Shown in pieces: positions 24,795 to 36,261 of a DNA stretch of 64,000 nt; position 1 is the stretch's first letter, and every line of letters begins with the position of its first letter. The position numbers and the translations under genes were made by a program. The notes under the pieces are model-generated. The model searched no databases and was not told where the DNA came from. It saw only the letters and a list, made by a program, of their open reading frames with translations. The stretch is from positions 310,001-374,000 of the forward strand of contig JAGVRJ010000009.1 of NCBI GenBank assembly GCA_019059635.1, read 5' to 3'. The DNA comes from Proales similis (Eukaryota; Rotifera; Eurotatoria; Ploima; Proalidae).

Positions 24795-24998
24795 AAGCTT
24801 TCATTCACTCGATGTTTTCTGTCTCGTTTCATTTCAGCTCTCTTCTTCTCTTATTTCGTTTGTGTACATAAAACAGCAGAATTTTGCATTTCAATCCAAC
24901 TCGCAGCCTTCGAATAAAGCGCTCGTGAAAAGGCGCTAGTTCTCCGCGTTCTTCTATCTCCTCGTTCAGCATTTTAACCTTAAAACCATTTGCAGACC

Positions 24999-25433
24999 AT
25001 GTCGGCCCAGCAGCTGGTCAAGGTATCACAATCGCTCAGCCGCAAGTTATTTGACTCCTCTGACTTGATTTCCTTTCTTAGAGAATCGGTCGTCACGTGC
25101 CTTTGATTCGGTTCAAATACGGAAAGCGAGGTGAGTCCCTTGGGCACTCAATAAACCAATTCGAACGCTGAATTTGCTGGTTAAATAAAGAATCGAGCGA
25201 GTCGGTCAGCGCCAATTTCATTGACGTGACCTCTTCTTCGTCAGTGCCGTCGGCAAGCAGCCAGCAGACGAGCGCAGCACAAAGTCAAAAGACCAGCGCG
25301 GGCATTTTCGAATTTTTCGAATTGCCGCAGAAATATCGACGAAAGGCACCCAGCTCCGAAGAGGTGAATGCAATAAACGTAAGTCGTCTCTTCTTTCTCT
25401 TTTCTCCTTTGCCAGTCTAACGGGGCGATATAA
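24999..25433 (+). CDS. Alpha-ketoglutarate dehydrogenase subunit 4 (KGD4/MRPS36)
   Basis: KGD4 links the E3 subunit to the mitochondrial 2-oxoglutarate dehydrogenase core; it was once listed as ribosomal protein MRPS36. Four small exons join in frame to 92 aa: 24999-25022, 25082-25130, 25191-25378 and 25416-25433. The N-terminus has the VPLIRFKYGKR block, like the TPLIRF segment of the family. A Ser/Gln-rich linker follows, then the hallmark C-terminus LPQKYRRKAPSSEEVNAIN and a short end SNGAI. The human protein is about 103 aa. The first and last exons are only 24 and 18 nt, so automatic annotation may miss this gene. An AATAAA lies at 25518. Confidence 0.85.
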
Positions 25434-25517
25434 TCAAAGGCCGGCGGGATCTAATCTTCACAAACAAAACTGTATTTTAGTCTAGTTTTAATTTGATGAT
25501 GACGATGATGTTGATTA

Positions 25518-25523
25518 AATAAA
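25518..25523 (+). terminator. KGD4/MRPS36 polyadenylation signal
   Basis: An AATAAA, 85 bases after the KGD4 stop. Confidence 0.55.
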
Positions 25524-25680
25524 ATTAGATCCATTTAGAGCGCTTGTTTATTGAGGCCATACTTGGCGAACGCTTTCAGGCCGAGATTCGAAAGCGAGAA
25601 AGATAAATAAAAAGCGAGACGAACAAATGCCGAATATCTGTTTGGAGATGAACGCAGAAGAGCGTTTAAAAGGGACCTAA

Positions 25681-26088
25681 TCAGTGGCGAATGCGATCCA
25701 AATAGACGTCCAGATGTTTTCTGACTTTGCCCTTGACAGCGACAAGGTCGCCTGAGCCGAGCTCTTCGGCCATTTTGCCGTCAAAAAGCTGGTTGGCCTT
25801 GAAAGTCGGATAGCGATTTGTGAACAGCATTTTTCCATCTTTCTCCACCCAAACGCTGAGCAAATAGACCACTTGTGAAGGCGAGCTTGTGGAGTCCTCG
25901 TTATATTTGAGTGTATATTCGATCGGAAAGCTGCATAGGCCTTTTAACTCGCATTTGCCGATGAGCTTCTCACCTTCGGCTGCGTTTTGGGCACGCTCGG
26001 TGAAGTCGAACAGCTCTAGGCGGACTGTGCAATTGGCTGGAAGCTCAACGTCGCTCTTTGGGTAGATCACTCCTCTTAGGACGCCCAT
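25681..26088 (-). CDS. YbaY/YscW-type domain protein
   Basis: A single exon encodes 135 aa. The sequence pattern resembles the YbaY/YscW beta-barrel domain known from bacterial lipoproteins: an opening GVIYPKSDVELPANCTVRLELFDF, a central PIEYTLKYNED strand, and RKHLDVYLDRI near the end. LFTNRYPTFK fits the usual strand in which the domain ends in a Tyr/Pro turn. Unlike the bacterial proteins there is no signal peptide or lipobox, so a cytosolic place is likely. Function is unknown; I infer only the fold. It is convergent with KGD4, with a minus-strand AATAAA near 25545-25550. Confidence 0.6.
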   Translation of the reverse strand: MGVLRGVIYPKSDVELPANCTVRLELFDFTERAQNAAEGEKLIGKCELKGLCSFPIEYTLKYNEDSTSSPSQVVYLLSVWVEKDGKMLFTNRYPTFKANQLFDGKMAEELGSGDLVAVKGKVRKHLDVYLDRIRH

Positions 26089-27304
26089 TCTTCTAGCTTG
26101 TCTCTTCTAGGCGAATTAGCAATTCGTCAAAATTAGAAATTTTATTTTAAAACAATCTGAAGAGGTGATTATCGATTTGCATGTCTTTTGCGATACGTCG
26201 GAAAATGATTAGCCAGACACTGATCGACCGACACCAAATGCTTCTTCTGCATCTCCCTCTATGCTTCTCTCTCTCTCTCTCTGGCTCATTGCGAACAAAT
26301 GCCCATCTCTGAAGGCATCTGTTTATGATGATGATGATTATCTCGGGTCTTATATGCCCTCGACCCGGCATCGTTGCGAGGTAGATTAAGTGCGGCGCTC
26401 GGCATTTTGAATGCTAATGAACGCCCACACTTACATCGCCACCGGCAGCCGCACAAAACCACCACAGAAGGCTCTCGCTTGACGCCTAAACTTTGCTCAA
26501 AATCCTACAGAGGCTCAGCACATAAAAAACAAACGAACGATAGGCTCCTCTCTGGCGCCAAACTGACTCATTAATGAGGGCGAATGATAGGAAGCGAGCG
26601 GAAATCGTTCACACGCCAACTCACACAACATTTGAACAGTGAGCTCAACATTTTTTATTTTTTTTTGTTTATCAGCAATTGGCTTTGTGCGAGTCTAAAA
26701 CAGACTCTGTTTTGGATTATTATTTATGGATCTGAGAAATGGCGCAATAAAGCTCACTCACGGTCTAGTTGGTGTGCGGCTCACGTCGTAAAACAGAGCT
26801 GAACGTGCTCGCTGCCTTGGCTCAATCATAAAATGCCAACGAGCATATCCCACTCTACTATGACCCTTGACGTTGCAATTATGAAGGATTCAAGCCCTTT
26901 CTCTCTCTCTCTCGTCTCAATTTTTGTTGTCACTTTTGTCGCAGTTCTCGCTCCTACGAGTGTGTGTGTGTGATGAGGTTAAATGCGAAAAATTGAATTG
27001 GAAAAAAATTTCATCTCAAGATTGTCAGTTGAGAACAATAGACAATCCATTCCAATCATCGCCTCTTGCTCTCTCTCTCTCATCTCTTCAAGAGGAGAGA
27101 ATCTAAATTTGAAATCTGACACACACACCGAGAGGCTTTAAAATTCGCTGAGCGCAGTCCCTTTAAATACTACAAACGCATTTACTTATTTCCATTAGAA
27201 CGGTTTTCACGCAACAAGAGAAAGAGAAGGCACGCGATTTTCCTAATTTGCGCGATTTCGTTCATACGGGGGCGAGTCTAATTGGCCGTGTTGCTATCAA
27301 TCAC
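26089..27304. other. Spacer between divergent/convergent genes
   Basis: No supported exon was found. It has ATC/GAT-type short repeats near 26325-26340, a CT run at 26267-26281 and another at 26899-26914, and a TG run near 26960. The right edge holds the TMEM135 polyadenylation signal (TTTATT at 27305, AATAAA on the minus strand). Confidence 0.4.
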
Positions 27305-27495
27305 TTTATTTAATTCAATATGACCATGATGCGGATGGTGGATGCGCTCGAATAGGCTGTAAAACAGGAAAATGAATATTGTTCTAAAACAAGCTCTCCT
27401 CTGTGCCAAATCGAGCGGCAGATAGAGCGAACGAAAATATAAAGAAGCGCGGTCTTGTGACAGTCGACTTTTGATCGCATGCGCGAGGCTCGGTT

Positions 27496-29589
27496 TCACT
27501 TGGGCAATTTCATGATGCGATCGACAGTCGACGCACTCGTGCCGAATTCGTCAAGCTTGAAGCGGTTGACGTAAGCGAATTTGTCGTCTGAGACTTTGAC
27601 CAAAAATCTCCAGTAGGCCGGACGTAGATTATGCGGCTCGAAAAGCGCCTTTTTTAATTATGATAACTCAATTAGAAAAGTGCGCAAAGGGCGGATGATC
27701 TGATTTTGAAAGAGAGGAAACAAGAGTGGCGAGAAAAAGGTGGGCAAATGCGCTCGATTGTGTGTAACTAACCGCAAACAGCACGAATGACGTCGCCAGA
27801 GTGTACAAGATGATGTCAAACGTTTTGATTAGAGGAAGTTGCTTTTTCTGCACGCCGATCATCCACAATATCTTAATAATTATGTTTTCATGCCCAGAAT
27901 TAGATCAGTTTTCGTGTTTGAAGACGTGCGCTTGAACCAACCTCAAGCAATTTGAACGATAGATAAAGAGCGATCGACGAGCTCTTGTAGAAAATCATCG
28001 AAAAGCCGGCAAAGAAGCCGGCAACGAGGCCGCCCAGGCGACTGTCCTTGCGTGTGATCCATCGCCACAGGCAGCTCACTACCTATTTCACAACAAGAAA
28101 TCACGCCTATCAAGAAAGAGAGTGAGAGAGAGATTTCGTAAGCATACTCTGAATATCATTGAATAGGAGCCGAAAAACAAGCCCAGTTGAACATTGAACG
28201 GATGACGTAGCAGCTTCAGAATGTTTCCGGGCCGCTTCCAGAGAGAGCCGAGCGAGCCGAGTAGTTTGATGGCGAATTGAAGAAAAAAGCCGGCAGTGAA
28301 GCGCTGAACAAACGCCTGCGTAAACACAATGCCGGATAATTGAAATTTGAAGCCGAGAAGAGCAAAAACGCATGAACGCATACCAGAGCGCTGTAAATAA
28401 GACAATTGTAACGATGCTTGCACGTGCGGCTCTTGAACAATGTCGAGCGACTCAAATCGTCCAGGAAGTGCTCGACTCGCTTTTCAAATGACTTCAAACG
28501 CACGTAGAGTGCGTTCGTCGAGCGATGATGCCTTCCCTCACGTCCGAACAGATTCTGAAACAGTCCGAGCGCGTGAACCACAATGTCGGTTGCCACACCG
28601 TAGTATTTGACCACTCGGCTCGTTCTGTGGCTGGGGTTGTTGGGCAGCGTGTGTGGCGCCTCTGATTGGCCAACCAGAGACCTTGCTTCAATCTGAGTAA
28701 AATGGTCAAATGGTGAAGACGGTCTCGCGTTTACTTTATCAAACTGTTGAAGCTGCCGTCCAAAAGCTTTGACCTTAATCGAATAGCTTTCATGTCTGAG
28801 TCGGTTAAGCGAAAAGCAGAATTCGAGCTACTTGAACAGGAATGCATAGAGTGCCGAGGTTACAGCGAATATGAGCACTTCGCCGTTGGGAACTGGCTTT
28901 ATCAAATTTCTGTGCACCATCATGCGGAAGCAGGTTTCGGTCGCCTTCGAATTTGGTTCGAACATGAAAAAGTGGCTCAAAGAAAGAGATTGCCTCTCAC
29001 CAAATTGGTCAAGTAAAGTGCGAGCAGGCCACGTCTAAGCAAATTTTGAAGATGAACATGTTTGGAGAGAGTTTGAAATAGTTTCGCAGCACTACCGTTG
29101 TTTGCGTTCGATCAAAATGGACAGAAAACACGCTGGCACGTTGGCGACTAACGAGCCCCAATAGCTGACGCCGCCCAAAAGTCTCCTAAACGAAGCGAGT
29201 CAATTGGTAGGGTTAAACAGCCGCGTTCGCTTGTCTGAAGAGCAACCACCTCATGGCACAAAAGCAGCTCATGAAAAAAAAACAGTTGGCCGCCAAGAAT
29301 GTGGTCGAGCGCAATGTTTCGATGGGCAGGCGTCGAAGGTAATAGTTGAGACCACGGCCTCTGAGCAGAGCGGACAGCTAGAAAGTTGCAACATCGATTA
29401 GATCTGCTGGACTAGTCGGAGAGTAAGAGAGTCGGGTTCACAAACCAAATAGAGAGAAGCGTAAACGCGCAAAGACTGCTTGAAAACGCCCACTGAGAGG
29501 ATGGTCGCTGCTGGCACGCACTTTGGATGCCAGCAGTGGACCAGATCGCCACAATGGGCGTCAATCATGTGCTTGCTTAAGGCGCCCAT
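27496..29589 (-). CDS. TMEM135: TMEM135 (peroxisomal membrane protein 52)
   Basis: TMEM135 is a multi-pass membrane protein linked to mitochondrial fission and peroxisomes. The downstream first exon (29446-29589) begins MGALSKHMIDAHCGDLVHCW, matching the vertebrate MAALSK start and the WHPxC motif of the Cys-rich N-terminal domain. Exon 2 begins at 29377 with LSALLRGRGLNYYLRRLP. Further exons encode LGGVSYWGSLVANVPA with ILIERK, FNVQLGLFFGSYSMIF, GFFAGFSMIFYKSSS and FDIILYTLATSFVLF. The last exon encodes LRPAYWRFLVKVSDDKF and ends DRIMKLPK at a TGA (27496-27498). Middle exon edges (27,900-29,100) were not all fixed. A second set of first exons lies upstream; see the next two entries. Confidence 0.9.
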
Positions 29590-29871
29590 CAGCTCTCAAA
29601 TGACTTTTGCCTCGTTATAATACGATCACCTGCTTTAGCGAATTTTCAATCGTGCATTTTCCTATCTAATTATCGTAAATTTAATTTTATTATTCAAATT
29701 TTTCCGACTCTGTGTGTGTGTGGGTAGGTGTGTTGTGGTTTAAGCAAATAATTTTCCATTTTTGCTGCTGATCAAATTTGATTTGTGAACCAGAACCGAA
29801 TCCAAGAGAGAGAGAGAGAGAGAAAAAGAGGGGCATACAGTCAGGCAGAAAAAGAAAGCTCATTTACTTAC

Positions 29872-29978
29872 GAGATAGAGAGGACCGTAGACGGTGAGGC
29901 ATCGTTTAAACGCGCCAATAAATAAAAATGTCCATGCCTTAACGCAAGAACTGTGCCAGGGATGGCCGACCTCGTCGC
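29872..29978 (-). CDS. TMEM135: TMEM135 alternative second exon, homologous to the main first exon
   Basis: These 107 bases encode DEVGHPWHSSC and AFKRCLTVYGPLYL, then a perfect GTAAGT donor in phase 0. This parallels the main first exon (DLVHCWHPKC and VFKQSLRVYASLYL, also phase 0 after LYL). No other coding exon lies between 29590 and 29871, so the only in-frame partner in sight is TMEM135 exon 2 at 29377. It is most simply an upstream, mutually exclusive N-terminus; a decayed tandem copy is the alternative. Confidence 0.55.
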
Positions 29979-30035
29979 CTTCAAATCGTTAAAATTGAGC
30001 AAGTATCGGCTACCATCTCCGGGCTGTTTATTTAC

Positions 30036-30159
30036 ACGTGAAAAAGTGAAATTCGTCGTTGCAGTAGCGGACAAGAATGAGCGGAATCAGTTTGGGCGCA
30101 TTCAGCAGCAGCTTAAGTCGAAATCCGCCTTTTTTTCGCTCGACCGGCACTCGATCCAT
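30036..30159 (-). CDS. TMEM135: TMEM135 alternative first coding exon
   Basis: The ATG at 30159 opens 41 codons (MDRVPVERKKGGFRLKLLL...) ending in a split codon at a GTAAAT donor. After a 57-nt intron the frame continues exactly into the WHSSC exon at 29872-29978. The encoded start is basic and then hydrophobic, unlike the MGALSK start of the other form. It diverges from EIF3K across about 400 bp. Confidence 0.55.
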
Positions 30160-30566
30160 TTTCGCTCTAAATCTTCTCTAAAACGGCTCTGTCGAATTTG
30201 AACGTGCGATTATTATGAAAATTTGAGTTTTGTCGCATTGAATATTCATTTCGAATTTGCTCTCCCTGTAATTTGCCGGCTGAATTAATCTTCTCTTTGC
30301 TTAGCTCGTTTGGTTCGTGCTTGTTGCGCTCGCTTGGAGACGCACGCACACACTTCTTTCCTTTGTGGCCGGAGTCGATTTTGCCCTGACCATTGCTCTC
30401 ATGTCAAAATTTAGCCAACATTTGAAGCGATTCAAATTGAGATTGAGATCTGACATGCGAGGCGCACCGACTGAATGCAAAACATGAACATGTGCTATTA
30501 GACGAAATATTATTCGCTCCGCTTGCAAGTTTGTTGCTTTTTGAAACGTAGAAGCCGAAGAATAGA

Positions 30567-31625
30567 ATGAGTCAAAATTGGTCAGAGATCGCCAGTCGCC
30601 TGCAGGGCATTGAACGCTACAATCCGAAAAACATTCCTCTGCTCGAAGAATACGTGAAGCATCAAATCGACTCCAAGACCTACGATCTGGACGCCAACCT
30701 TGCGCTCCTCAAGCTGTAAGTGTCTGTCTGTTAACTACAATTTGACTGCAACCAAAATTCTGAACTGCGATCGGTGTTTGAAGCTATCAGTTCAATCCGA
30801 ATCATTTTCAGACCCTAGTCACGGCGTATATTCTGCTCAAGGCGCTCACCAATCTGCCGCATCCTGATTTCACCCTCTGCAAGAGCCTTATCGACACCTC
30901 GCGGGTACGTGAGCAACCAGCATGCAGTCTGATGCCTGCGCTAAACGATTTAATCTGAACGGCCAGCTCGAGGATGAAGTATTGCTGCGTAAGACTGTCG
31001 AGTTGTCCGAACTGCTCGAGAGATGTCAGTTCAGAGAGTTCTGGGTAAGCAAGGCCCTCGAATGCATTCCCGATTCTGCTCTTCTCCTTTACTCAATCAT
31101 TGCTCTCTTAAGGATCTCCTCAAAAACGAACGAGACAACTACAAAGATGTCATGTCAAGTGTCAAAGGATTCGAAGAGGGCATCGTCGAATGTAAATTTC
31201 GCCATCTGATCTGAGTCAAACGACAAAATTGTTCACGACAATTTCTTAGTCATTTTGCACATTGTGAGCAAGACCTATCAAACAATCAAGGCCGAAGAGC
31301 TGAGAGAAATACTTGGCAACATCACAAGTAAGACTGAGTCATGGCGCCTAACTGAGCCCAGTTCATTCGCATTCCTTGTCGCGTTTTCAAACAGCCAATC
31401 AGCTCAACCAGCTGATCAGCCAGCGAGGATGGAAGCAGCTGCCTGACGGCTACGTAGAGTTGGCCGCCCACGAAGAGAGCATAAAGACCAAGAACATTGT
31501 GGAGAAGATAAAGTTCGAAGGTAATCTTCGTCTATTTCGTTTGCGTTTTATTTGCTCGTCTGATTTGATTCGAATTCTGCACAGATGTGTCGTCGATCAT
31601 GACCGCTTCGATCATCAAGAGCTAG
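30567..31625 (+). CDS. EIF3K: Translation initiation factor eIF3 subunit K
   Basis: A non-core subunit of the eIF3 complex with HEAT-like and winged-helix (PCI-related) folds. Seven exons join in frame to 223 aa (human 218): 30567-30715, 30784-30904, 30967-31044, 31113-31191, 31250-31327, 31395-31520 and 31585-31625. Markers in order are LQGIERYNPKNIPLLEEYV, YDLDANLALLKLYQFNP, TAYILLKALTNLPHPDFTLC, ELLERCQFREFW, QLISQRGWKQLPDGYVELA, and EESIKTKNIVEKIKFE, ending SSIMTASIIKS. The internal introns are all about 62-75 nt. An AATAAA lies 35 bases past the stop, close to the converging ZGPAT stop. Confidence 0.96.
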
Positions 31626-31659
31626 GCTGGCCCAGGCTCTTTATTTGAGAAGCGCTGCA

Positions 31660-31665
31660 AATAAA
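31660..31665 (+). terminator. EIF3K polyadenylation signal
   Basis: An AATAAA, with a second overlapping candidate at 31666-31671. It lies 80 bases from the ZGPAT stop on the other strand, so the two 3' UTRs probably overlap. Confidence 0.6.
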
Positions 31666-31744
31666 AAATAAACGATCCACACAGCTCAAGCAGCTTTGAT
31701 TGAATTATAAAGAAGCTCTCCTCAATTGATTGGTGGTCTTGAAA

Positions 31745-33526
31745 TTAAAACAGGTCGCTTTTCCGCTTGCGTTTGTGTCGCTCACTGTTCACGTCTTGTT
31801 CGGTTTGCCTGAGCTTGGCGAGCTCCTTTTCGCTCGTGCTCAGTTTCATTTCTATTTGCCTTTGAGTGTTGGCATCTCTGTACGACCGAGCAAGGTTGTT
31901 TAGAACACTTTAGAAATGCTTGTTGTGCCCGCTCACTATGCAGGTTACTTACGCGTTTCGATTGCGCTTCAAACTCTCTCTGAGTTTGGCAACTGCTTTT
32001 TCTAAATCTTTGATCTGATTGTGCGTCTCAAGCATCTTAGGTTTTAAGTATGTTAGGCCTTGCGGTCCAGAAGGTCACGCATACAGAATAGCTGCTTCGC
32101 ACCTTGACATTGAGGTCCTTTGACGTCTGGGGCATTGGCTGCACACGAGTGTCCTCGACTTTCGGCTTGCGAAGTTGGCTGTTTATAAACTCAAACACAT
32201 TGAGCTCGGGCTGCGCCTTCTCTTGCCGTTCCCTGCTCTGCTTTGTCTTGAGCTTTTTCATTTTGGCCTTTTCCTTGAGCTTCATCGCTTTGTCCAGAGA
32301 AATGCCCGAGCCCGGCAACACAACAGCCTCAACCGGCTCGACTCGACCGTTTCCCAGCACTCCCAGTCCTTGGCCCGGTACGTAGCCCATCTTCATCATG
32401 AGCTTGGAGCCGATGCCTTTGGTGTGCTTCTCCCATTCGCCAAGTTCGGGCCGTTTGAGTGAATGTTGCGGGGCGACGATGAAATCGGCCATGTCCAGAC
32501 ATGGCTCGATCGCTCCAATCGCAATTTCACTTTCATCTGAGCTGCCCGACGACTCGTCATTTAGCTCGTTCAGCATCAGCACGTCCTCCCAGTCCAGGGC
32601 AGGGGCCAAATTAAACTTTTTAAACTGAACGCAAATCTTCTCCTCGTCGTAGCTAGTCACGTGTGCCAAGTGCCACAATAGATCGTTGTGCTTGGCCAAA
32701 CAGGCGGCCCCTACTTCGATTTGCCTTCACAAACAATGCCGCTTGGCTATCAAAACGATAAAGAGGAAAAACTTAAGAGAAGCTGTCCAACTCACTCGTA
32801 ATTGGGCTCTTCGAATGGCAACAGCTCGTCGACTTTTACCGAATGCCCGTGCGAGTACTTGCAAGTTGAGTCGAACTTGCAGCTGCCATTTAAGAAGTAG
32901 TCGCAGATTTTCATTTTTGTCTGAGTTGGATTGCAGAACAGGACTCTGACCTTGAGAAGCAATCATTTGCATCAGACGGGCAGATCCTGGACGAATGGCT
33001 TCAACTCACCGTTGTTTGGTCTTCGGTTGACTCCGTGCCCATCACTAATGCGTTGTGTGCCTGCAAATTTGTCACTTGGCAGTCGAAACGTACTCGACAC
33101 TTGGAAGCTGAGTTCGGATGAATATTGGACCAAATGAGGTTCGAGTTTGATTTAGTTTAAATTACCGACAAGATCATCTGATTGGTTGCTATTGCTGTCT
33201 TCATGCTCATTTCCGCCTGCTGCAGATTGGCCTGCATTAGATTCGTCAGCGCCTGAATCAAGCGAGCCTTAAGCAAGTTAAAGAAGCCAATCCAGTTGAT
33301 CGATGGACTCGTCTACTTTTAGTGAGTTCGATCAGCTGTTCCAAATCGCTTTTAAGAGACTCTAATTCTTTTCGGCTGTCCGAGTCAGATGTGAGCAATG
33401 CGCTGTTTATTTGCTCAATCTTGAACACAAACGAGAGGTTTGATCTCTTTGACGGTGATCGTTCGGACGGGCACTAACCTGCTGCCGATAGCTCTCTATT
33501 TCGGCTCTAAGCTGCTGCTCGCTCAT
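31745..33526 (-). CDS. ZGPAT: ZGPAT: CCCH zinc finger and G-patch protein
   Basis: ZGPAT is a nuclear protein with roles in transcription repression and, through its G-patch, DHX15 helicase regulation. The start is ATG at 33526 (MSEQQLRAEIESYRQQ), like the vertebrate N-terminal helix. The middle has HNALVMGTESTEDQ and the zinc finger CDYFLNGSCKFDSTCKYSHG (C-x7-C-x5-C-x3-H). A Tudor-like block follows (KHNDLLWHLAHVTSYDEE), then the G-patch (HTKGIGSKLMMKMGYVPGQG, NGRVEPVEAVVLP). The C-terminal helical part includes LNVFEFINSQL and a basic end ERHKRKRKSDLF at a TAA at 31745. There are several short introns. The gene is convergent with EIF3K, and GCC1 follows on the same strand. Confidence 0.93.
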
Positions 33527-33882
33527 TTTTCAATCCTGTTCATTCATTAGCTGATCGGCCATTCTGTTTAATCTCGATCAATCAAGGAAATGGGCTTTTG
33601 CGAAATGCTGAGCAGAAATGCATTCTTTGTCGAATGTCACGTGACTTGATTATGAACGATTCGAGAGGCAAATTTGCAACTTTTGTTTATTTTAAACGAT
33701 TTAAACGAATATTGATAATTGATAGATCGATCGATTAACTGATTGATTGTCCGAAAAGCCGAGTCCATTTGGTGGTGCTCGAAGTTGTTTCGTTAATTTA
33801 GCATATGCACATTGAGGGAAGATACTTAGATTGGAAGATATGTGTGGCGGTGCTTTTGCCAGAAAGAGGACGGCAGCGCTGC

Positions 33883-36261
33883 TTACATCAACTTGCTCGA
33901 GGTGGAATGAAGACGCTGACGTTCGCTTTTTGTGAACTGAAGTATCTGAGCGATGGCGTTCACCAAATTGCTTCTGATGTTCGCGTCGGACGTGGTCAGA
34001 AATTGGAATATCACGTTTTTGATGTATTCCAAATTGGCACTGTTCAGCTCGTCGCGTTTCTCGTTCAGCTTCATTCGTTCTATTTCCTGCTTGAGAAGAG
34101 CGACCTGCTCTTGGAATCGACCGGTGTCCTCCTCGTGCTCGTCGAACATTTGCTTGAGGCGATATTCAAGCTCGACCTTGGCCTGTCTCAGCTTGTTCAG
34201 CTCGAGCTCCTGCAGGGCTCTCTCTTCGTTGAAGTAGATCAGATTGGCACCGTAAGCGTTCGATGTGATCCGGTCCAATTTGACCTCGGTCGCGTCACTG
34301 GCATCGGCAGGCCGACTGCTTTGGCTTCTCAAAGCCGCAGTAATCTGTTCGATCTGAGCGTCCTTCTCTTGCAGAAGCTTGTAGGTGCGTTCTCGCTGTG
34401 AGTGCAGCTCTTTTTCAAGTTCGTTGAGCAACTTGACCTTTTCCTGCTCGAGCCGGTCAAATCTGCTCTTCCATTCGACTCTGACCGCTTGCACTTCTTG
34501 TCCGCTCTTCTCCCTGATTTCTCTCAGCTCTACTTCGCTTTGTTTTTCGAGCTGCAGAATTCGCCGCCTGCAGCTTTCCAGCTCTTGCTTTAGCTCTGAA
34601 TCGGCCGAGTTCGATTTGCCATCTCGCTCCTGGCTATTCTCCTTGGCGTTAAAATTCGAAAATCGCTCATCGATCAAATCAACTTTGGCCCTGTCTTACT
34701 GTTCGCTTGGCCGCCGTTTTCATCAAGTAGTTGGTCCTCACTCGGTACTTTTCGCACTCGTCGCGCAGCATTCGATTTTCGTTTTTCAGATTTTTCAACT
34801 GTCGTTCCGTTTCTTCTGCTTTCTGTCTCTCTTCTTTCAGGCTCAGAGTCTGACCGACAGCCAAAATTTCTAATGAAGAGAATCGACAATTATTGTCCTG
34901 GTGAGCTCAAGGCCGCTTATTTGCTTACCACTCAGGCTGAAATCGAGATTTAAATGCTTGGCGGTTGACTCGACATAAGTCTTGAGCTCAGTGAGCCGGT
35001 CGACTGCGAGATCAAAATCTGATCGAGACTTGTCGAATTTGAGATCCTCTGGACTCTTTTCGCTTGTCTGCCGAGCACTTTGCCCGCTCTGAACCGATCG
35101 GTCCGGAGTTGACCGACGCGATTCGAGCGATGCCACTGTGGCGCACAATTCACCGATTCTGGCCTCTAATTCGAATATGCGCTTTTCGCTGCTGGTATTC
35201 ACCAGCTTGAGCTGGTCTCTTAAGCTGTTCAGCTCGTCTCCGTCCTGGTTCACTTGGCTCTCGTGCTTTAGTCTCAAGTTTCTCAGCTCTTTCTCCTGCT
35301 GCTCCAACTCCTCGCATTTGTTGTCGAGCTGTTTCCGCAAGCTTTTGTGGCTTTGCTTTAAATCTAAATTCTCGCTGCGTAGTTTTTCCATTTGCTGAAT
35401 GTACTGCAGTTGCGGTGACTTTTTCTCCGGTTTCAAGACTCATTCACCAACACATGCGAACTCAATCAAGCTTACCTCGTCGACCAGGCTCACTCGTTGG
35501 TCAAGGATGTCGTTTATTTCTTTGGACATTCGATTCTGCTCAGTTTGGGCTTGTTTAAGGGCATTGCGTAGCTTCAATTAATTTCTCGCTCATTTCAGTG
35601 TCTGTTTTGATACGTCAAAAGCTGATTCGATTACCTCTTTGATTTTGGCCTCATAAGTATCGCTCGCTTTTGCTTGTTCATTGCGGCAAGCATCCAGCTG
35701 TTGCTTGAGACCATCTAACTCGGCCTGTTTATCAAACGGTTATTGATTTTACTTTCGTTCGCTAGTTGGACACTTTTCCTGACCTTGGTTTTCTTTCGTT
35801 CGAGTTGGAAATTCGCTTCTAGCTTTGACTTGGCGTCGAGCAAAACTTGAAGGTTGTTGGAGAGCGCTTCGATTCGCTCTTTGTCGCTTGTAGCGGAAAT
35901 TTTCGACGAGGCCTCGTTGCCACTCGCTTCGGCCTCGGACGCCTCCGAAATGGAGCGCGACGATGCGGACAAGCCAGTAGCCGACGCGGTCAAAAGATTC
36001 GATTTACTGTCATTACTGCTCTGATTCGGCCGACCCTTCAACGCTCTTAAGGTTATTTCAAGCGCCTTCTTCTCGGCCAGCAGACTCTTGTACGCCTTGG
36101 TCACATCTGCTCAAAACGAAAGCTGCCAGTGAGGTTGAAGCCACAATAAATAAACTTAAAACTCAACCCAGAAATTTAGTCTGCAGTCGATTGAGCTGCT
36201 GGTCTTTTTCTTCGATCGTGCCGAGCAGAGTGTCAACGTCGGCTTTCTGCTTCGCACTCAT
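33883..36261 (-). CDS. GCC1: GRIP-domain golgin GCC1 (GCC88)
   Basis: GCC1 is a trans-Golgi tether recruited by the GTPase Arl1. The ATG at 36261 gives MSAKQKADVDTLLGTIEEKD and, across an intron, DVTKAYKSLLAEKKALEITL, which follows the vertebrate start (KDVVRAYKSLLKEKEALEAS). Several exons then encode long heptad coiled coils. The last exon (33883-34677) ends with the GRIP domain, NLEYIKNVIFQFLTTSD followed by NAIAQILQFTKSERQRL, with the conserved Tyr needed for Arl1 binding. A Ser-rich loop lies near residues 60-100. Possible AATAAA on the minus strand at 33686-33691. Exon edges between 34,700 and 35,700 are approximate. Confidence 0.9.

Noticed and set aside
29590-29871. A separate second TMEM135 gene starting at 30159
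   Set aside because: No further exons lie between its second exon and the main first exon, so a full independent gene would have no body. Alternative first exons or a remnant are simpler.
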